Positions 58,004-64,000 of a DNA stretch of 64,000 nt are shown piece by piece. The notes below the pieces were generated by a model. That model searched no databases, was not told where the DNA came from, and was given only the letters and a program-made list of their open reading frames with translations. Source of the DNA: Phyto melanocephala (Eukaryota; Arthropoda; Insecta; Diptera; Rhinophoridae); contig OW799233.1 of NCBI GenBank assembly GCA_941918925.1, positions 58,619,841 through 58,683,840 on the forward strand. The letters run 5' to 3'. Within the stretch, counting starts at the first letter, position 1; the number at the start of each line of letters is the position of its first letter. Both the position numbers and the translations under genes were made by a program.

Positions 58004-60673
58004 CAAGTAAGAGCACTATATTCGGCTGTGCCGAATCTTTTATACCCACCACCAATTTTGTATAATAAAATATGTATCACTTTCTTTGTAGAGGGTGGTT
58101 AAATTTTAAGGGCCAATGTTTAAGGTGAACCACATCTAAACTTCAACTTTTTTCTTGTATTTCATTTGACATTTCTCAATCTCAGACTAACTCAATTTGA
58201 ACCGTGGAAAGATACGCAATCGAGCAACGCTTTTAAATATTAAAGATTTTTATAAAAATGGGCATTCAAATCAAAATGCATTTTGTGCACTTCGTGATTC
58301 TTTTGGTCAACATAATCGTTCGAATTCGTCCACAATCGTGAGAATTGTAAAAAACATTTAAATGTCTGCAAAGCAGGTCTGTATGAAATGTGAAAACATC
58401 TGTGAATGCCATCTTAGTTCGTTGAATGGGAAACATTGCTGTTTTTCACGATAACGTGGCAAAAGAGCAAGCAACCTCGACTTATCATAATGCCCAACAA
58501 TTGAGCATCAACAGTGTCATTGAAAATTTGGGCTATCGGATCGAGGTGTGCCGCCTAGGTTGGGGGGGCCATTTGGCCGATATTTTGTTCCATACATAAT
58601 TGAAGCATACAAATATTATCATTATAAAAATAAATGATAATAATTTCATAATAATTTTATTCAAAATCAACATAGTCCCTTAAAATTAAACCACCCATTA
58701 TAACTTCGGTATGCTAGTAAAATGTTTTCGTAAATTTAGTCTTTCAATGAAAGTGGCCGTTAAAATACGCGTGTCAATAAAGTTTCTGCTAATAAACATA
58801 ACTTAGATATTTCAATATAGTCCTTTAGTATTCCAAAATCTTTATTCATACAGAATTTACATGAATTTAAGAAGAAGAAAGTAAATTTAAGGTTAAATTT
58901 TAAGGGCCACAGGGTGATTTAAAATATACATTCTCTACATTTTTCTAAAACGGGAAATTTATTAGTAAGATTTTGTTTTTTAAACTTCTATAACATTTTG
59001 CTTTTAAAAGATTTTCAAACGAAATAAGTTTTGTATAATTTTAAAATTTGTTAGCCATTAGTACATGAAAATAAATTGTTTATAATGTTTAGAGATAATT
59101 TTTTTTGACTTAGGTCAAAATTTTCCTAAATTCCCATTTTTAATAGAGCATAACTTCAGGAGAACATAAGCATAAGTTGTTGGCATGCCATCTAGTAGTT
59201 GCTAGTAGAGTCATCTATCTTATCATCTTTATCTTATATTTAGCTACAGTACAATAAATGGCGCAGTGTAAGATGAATAAATGCTAATATATATGACTAA
59301 TATATTTTTATAAAAATTTAAGGAAAAAAGTGTGCGTGGCACATCTATTTTCAGTTATAACGAAGACTTTGACCAAAAAGCCATGTTTGCAAAATTTCAG
59401 AATCGTACATATAGTTTTGTCAGTTTAATTACGTTTTAAATTTGAAATATACACTGTGCGGTATAAATTTTCGTACATTTTTATCTATAACTCTTTTCCT
59501 AATTCATAGATTTAAGCGATTTTCAGAGAAAAATATTCTTTTGACTCGATAAATATATATTCGAAGTTTCATGACTACGTTTATGCGTCTGGACACAATT
59601 CAAAAGTGAAAGTGGGCGTTATAATAGGCGTGTCAAAGTTGTTTTTTCTAATGAGTACAACTTAGGTGTTTCAATATCGTCCTTTATTATTCCAAAATCT
59701 TTATTAATAGAGAAATTATATGAATTTTATGTAAAACGTTATATGGGAGGTGGGCGTAAAAGTGGGCGTGGCACCTTAATTTTTTGGCATAGTAATGAAA
59801 TTGCCTAGGGGGATAGACGTAGAAAATTTATCATCATACCTCTAATTTTAGCGGTTTTATGAGCTTTTAAATTTCATTAACGGTAGATAACGTGAAAAGT
59901 GGGCGTTATAGTGGGCGTGTCAAAGTTATTTTTGCGAATGAGTACAACTGAGGTGTTTCAATGTAGGCCTTTATTATTCCAAAATCTTTATTAATAGAGA
60001 AATTATATGAATTTTAGTTAAAACGTTATATGGGAGGTGGGCGCAAAAGTGGGCGTGGCACATTGATTTGCCGTTACAAGAAAGCGCGTCACCAAAAAGT
60101 AAAGTGTGCAAAATTTCAGAGTCGTACATCCAATTTTGTTGCTTTTATGACGTTTTTGTTTTTAAATATACCGAAAAATACACTTTGCGGTATAAATTTT
60201 CGTACATTTTGATCGATAACTCCTCTCCTAATGCATAGATTTAGACAATTTTTGGGCAAAAATATTGTTTTTACTCAGAAAATATATATTCGAAGTTTCA
60301 TGAGTCTACGTTAAGGCGTTTGGACACAATTCCATTTTATTCGATGTTCGAAGGACACGGTTTTTTCGACCTACTCTTGCTTTTCGAGCTATAACTCTCT
60401 TCCTAATATTCCGATTTAGCCCATTTTCAATACCAAACAAACCTTGTCTATAAGAAAGATTCTGGCAAAATTTGAGCCCCCTAGCTTTTTCGGTGCGACC
60501 TCTATCGTGCTTTCAACAGACGGACAGACGGACGGACATAGCTAGATCGTCATAAAATCAAACCCCGATTCAGAATGTATATACTTTATGGGGTCTAAAA
60601 TGGATATTTCGATGTGTTACAAACGGAATGACAAAATGAATATACCCCCACCATTTTTTTGGTGGCGGGTATA
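58004..60673 (-). mobile_element. INE-like element with mariner passenger (copy A4)
   Basis: Plus-strand start CAAGTAAGAGCACTATATTC and end GGTGGCGGGTATA. Between 58880 and about 59330 the usual GGGCGT repeats are replaced by an unrelated ~450-bp AT-rich segment beginning AGGTTAAATTTTAAGGGCC, so this copy is rearranged. Confidence 0.8.
58091..58698 (+). mobile_element. Deleted Tc1/mariner passenger in copy A4
   Basis: TA plus GAGGGTGGTTAAATTTTAAG at the left and AAATTAAACCACCC near TTATA at the right. Same remnants as in A2. GGCCATTTGGCCGATATTTT preserves the expected GGHLADI-like end of the transposase. Confidence 0.7.
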
Positions 60674-60686
60674 AAAAGAAAAGTCA

Positions 60687-61126
60687 AGCTATAAACACAA
60701 TCAAAGGCTACCGACCATCGACTAACGACTACAAAAGTAGCTGGCTACAAAAATAGCCAAGTCGCCAGCTACTTAATTCTTTTAACGACTACCGACCACT
60801 TACTACAAAAAATAAACACATAATGAACAGATGATTATTATTTTTCAATGGTGCCACTATAATAGTTTTTCGCGTTTTTAATAGCGATATTTAATGTATT
60901 GCGTTTTTAAAACCACCATTTCATGCATTTATTGTATTGGCAGCACTAATCTGTTTTTTGTAGCCAAGAAAAATAGAAATTAGCCTAAGTTGGCTACGGG
61001 ATACAAAAGTAGCCGTGTAGTCGGTAGTCGTGTAGCGGCTAAAAGATTTATTCTCATAAGCACGCATGTATTCTATTTTTGACATCTTGTAGTCGGTGGT
61101 CGGTGGTCTTGATTGTGTTTATAGCA
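60687..61126. mobile_element. 440-bp MITE
   Basis: Inverted ends AGCTATAAACACAATCAA and TTGATTGTGTTTATAGCA, with further inverted CGACTAC/GTAGTCG words inward, and TCA on both sides (60684-60686, 61127-61129). No coding sequence. Superfamily unassigned. Confidence 0.7.
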
Positions 61127-61129
61127 TCA

Positions 61130-61836
61130 GACTGAAAAAGTTGAAAGCAGGCAGTTGGTTTTAAGAATTTGAAAAGTGAAGTTAGAGTTGATTTTAGACG
61201 GTTAAAAAGAAAAGTCGAGTTGAGAAGTTAAAGAAAAAAGTTGGGATTAAGACGTGAAATAAGAAGTGGAAAAAAAGTTGGTCTTAGGAAGTGGAAAAGA
61301 AAAATTACATAAACTTAAGAATTTAATATTGCAATTTGCAATTAAACAGAATTTCAACAAGTTAATTTTATGTGTGTGGAAACTCGTAAAATAATATTAT
61401 GTAACAAAAAAAAAAAAAAAACGTATATTAAAAATTTATTGTTTAAATTAAAAAAAAACATACAAAAGAATATATACATATATACACCTACTATATGTGT
61501 TTGAAATTATCCTTAAAATCTATTAAATAAGGCAAAATAATATTAAATTATTGTCAAAATCAATAAAAACAACAAACTAATAATATGAATTGGTGTAGTA
61601 TATAAAACGTCTACAAAAGTTTTTTTTTCCTTATTTAAAATTAAAAAGCAAAAAAAAGGAAAAATTCCTAAGTTAAATAATAAAACATTATAAACACCAG
61701 CTAAAAGTGAAAATGAAAGCAACACGTAACGTAAAACTAGTCACTATTATTTTATAATAAAACCGTTGGCCCAAAATTGTAAAAGCAACAACGTGCAAAA
61801 GTTTTGAACTAAATTTCAATCATTAATTAAAAAAAA
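61130..61836. other. Purine-rich degenerate sequence and AT-rich spacer
   Basis: From 61130 to about 61310 the plus strand is a loose repetition of GAAGTGGAAAAGA/AAGTTAAGA-like words. The remainder is AT-rich with an A16 run. No gene recognised. Confidence 0.45.
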
Positions 61837-63333
61837 CAAGTAAGAGCGCTATATTCGGCCGTGCCGAATCTTATATACCCTTCACAACGTGTAGTCATGC
61901 AATAACAGTAGTTTGTATCACCATTCCATATGATATACGTACACACATATAAAAAACATACTTATATAAAAACATCCCATTGTAAAATTATAAATTTACG
62001 TATGTATGTTAAAAAAAATTAAAAAAAAAATTAAAAAAAAAAAATTAAAAAAAAATTAAAAAAAAAAAAAATTTAAAAAAAAAAAATTTTTTAAATATTT
62101 AAAATATATATAATAAATATAAAACAAAAAAAATATTAAAAAAAAAAAAATTAAAAAAAAAAACAAGTAAGAGTGCTATATTCGGCCATGCCGAATCTTA
62201 TTTACCCTTCACAACGTGTAGTCATGCAATAACAGTTGCTTGTATCACCATTCATCCCATATGAAATACGTACACGTATGTATGTTAAAAAAACGAAAAA
62301 AAAAATTTTTTTAAAAAATTTAAAAAAAAAAATTTAAAAAAAAAATTAAAAAAAAAATTTCATATATATGATTTTTTTAAAAAAATTAAAAAAAATTTTT
62401 TTTTGGCTCAGTTGGGATTCGATGCCACGTTTTCTCTAACCAGTATACACGTTTGTATGTATGTATGTTGTTGTTGTAATGTTGTTTTTGTGAAAAAAAA
62501 AATCGAGGTAATCGTGGGTTTTTGCTCATATCTCAGTTGTTTATGTACCGATGTTTCTGATTTTCAATACCGATCTACTCCCGAATATTTCTGATATTTT
62601 AATACCTTATCCGGGTCCAACCTATGTCGGGGGGCTTCAAAAAGTTGATTTCAACATACACACGGACAGACGGTCAGACGGACAGACTGACAGGGCTTAA
62701 TCGACTCCCCTATTCATAAGCTTTCAGAAAATATATACTTTATGGGGTCGGAAATGAAAATTGTAGAAATTTCACACGGAATGACAAACCTATATATACC
62801 CTTTCTCACTGTGTGAAGGGTATAATAATAATCAAAATATAAATAATATATTAAATAAAAAATAAAAAAAAAATAAAAAAAAATTTAAAAAAAAAAATAA
62901 AAAAAATTTTTTTTTGCTCAGCTGGGATTCGATGCCACGTTTTCTCTAACCAGTATACACGTTTGTATGTATGTATGTTGTTGTTGTAATGTTGTTTTTG
63001 TGAAAAAGAAATCGAGGTGGTCGTGGGTTTTTGCTCATATCTCAGTTGTTTATGTACCGATGTTTCTGATTTTCAATAGCGATCTACTCCCGAATATTTC
63101 TGATATTCTAATACTACACCCGAGTCCAAGCGATGTCGGGGGGCTTCAAAAAGTTGATTTCAACATACACACGGACAGACGGTCAGACGGACAGACTGAC
63201 AGGGCTTAATCGACTCCCCTATTCATAAGCTTTCAGAAAATATATACTTTATGGGGTCGGAAATCAAAATTGTAGAAATTTCACACGGAATGACAAACCT
63301 ATATATACCCTTTTTCGCTGTGTGAAGGGTATA
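61837..63333 (-). mobile_element. INE-like element (copy B7) split by another INE-like element
   Basis: Hairpin end 61837 onward (CAAGTAAGAGCGCTATATTC) to 62163, then resuming at 62825 in its A/T-rich middle with GCTCAGCTGGGATTCGATGC and closing GTGTGAAGGGTATA at 63333. Together about 830 bp, a normal B length. Confidence 0.8.
62164..62824 (-). mobile_element. INE-like element (copy B8) nested in B7
   Basis: A complete element from CAAGTAAGAGTGCTATATTC, with hairpin ATTCGGCCATGCCGAAT, to GTGTGAAGGGTATA. Inserted in an A-run of B7. Confidence 0.85.
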
Positions 63334-64000
63334 AAAACAACCATATATGCAATAGCATCCCTAGCAACGACTCTACACCAGCAGTAACATCCCATCACCA
63401 GCAACGTCACCAACTACCAACGCACAGCGGAGTATTTGACCTGAAAAGCTGGCCAAAAAGGCAAAACTGAATTTTAAGAAATCGTAAAAACCAAGTACGC
63501 AGCTCGACAGACAACAATATTTTACATTATATTGTAAATTTTTAAGACTTTTAGTTGCGATTTGTACCTCTGAGACCCATGCTTAAGTCAGGAAAGTGAA
63601 GAAAATTATATGAGAATTAAATGTTGTTTCCCGTTTCTGGATGTTTATATAATATTTTTTTTGCGGCTAAACGAATAAAGGTTCAACAATGATGTCTTTT
63701 TTTGCTGAAAGGTTTGATCAAAAGTTATTTAAAAAAGAAAAAAAAAATTTAAATATGTTGAATATTCATGTTGAAACAATTCGTTCAAAAGCTAAAAACA
63801 ACAAAAATTATACACTTTTTTTGCAAAAAAATAAAAAGAAGAGGTTTTTAAAAATGAGGTTAGCATCTCTACGAATTATGTTTGATATCACAATAAAATT
63901 TGGAAACTCTAATTTTAGAAAGATAAAAAAAAGTCTCTGCAAGTTTGCGCCATTATTTTTGACGATTTTTTAAAATTTTCCCATTTCTTCTATTTTTGCT
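63334..64000. other. Unassigned sequence at the window edge
   Basis: 63350-63500 is less AT-rich (ACCAGCAACGTCACCAACTA) and not obviously repetitive, so it could be unique or exonic. A plus-strand frame 63689-63973 is Lys-rich and low-complexity, and I recognise no domain. Confidence 0.3.

Noticed and set aside
20802..63333. Calling INE-like copies canonical Helitrons
   Set aside because: They lack TC...CTRR ends. They have TATACCC subterminal inverted repeats and end in CTTACTTGTT in T-runs, which is the Helentron-associated pattern instead.
63689..63973. A 94-codon Lys-rich frame
   Set aside because: Low complexity, no recognised domain, and no support beyond being open in AT-rich DNA.

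Overview
The window looks like transposon-dense DNA of a higher (schizophoran, probably calyptrate) fly. It is AT-rich, and about 80% of it can be assigned to mobile elements. I found no intact host gene, rRNA or genuine tRNA gene. The fly assignment is an inference. It rests on many INE-1/DINE-1-like elements (TATACCC...GGGTATA subterminal repeats, a 3' ATTCGGC-loop-GCCGAAT hairpin, a CTTACTTGTT end), a LOA-type retrotransposon with a TAACCTGACCTAACCTAG tail, and long-LTR Gypsy remains.

Layout. 0.5-3.0 kb: INE-like element carrying a dead Tc1/mariner copy. 3.0-8.0 kb: two PIF/Harbinger transposons in opposite orientation, the second nested in a long-TIR MITE. 8.4-11.3 kb: a transposon with ~490-bp inverted repeats and CACTG ends around a broken gene of a widespread arthropod repeat family. 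11.4-15.1 kb: Helitron pieces, an INE-like copy and a small MITE. 15.07-19.63 kb: a complete non-autonomous Helitron dominated by a minisatellite. 20.5-43.1 kb: two further minus-strand copies of that Helitron, joined head to tail at 31370/31371. They have been split by an INE element, a LOA retrotransposon that itself received an RTE retrotransposon, a CR1-like element carrying a tRNA-derived SINE, and a Gypsy LTR element with 2.26-kb LTR and a 360-bp tandem repeat. 43.1-51.5 kb: INE-like copies with the same mariner passenger, and a dead hAT transposase. 51.5-55.5 kb: an INE-like copy interrupted by four head-to-tail Helitrons. 55.5-64 kb: more INE-like elements (one nested in another), a 440-bp MITE and tandem repeats.

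No protein here looks functional: every transposase or polymerase frame has frameshifts, stops or deletions. The value of the window is its insertion chronology, readable from target-site duplications (AAAATAT for LOA, a 13-bp duplication for RTE, AAAT for the LTR element, CTT and TTT for Harbinger, TTA for the CACTG element), and the repeated evidence for rolling-circle elements amplifying head to tail and carrying passenger DNA. Coordinates of degraded elements are approximate to a few tens of bases unless a terminus is named. All family assignments come from reading motifs, not from database searches.
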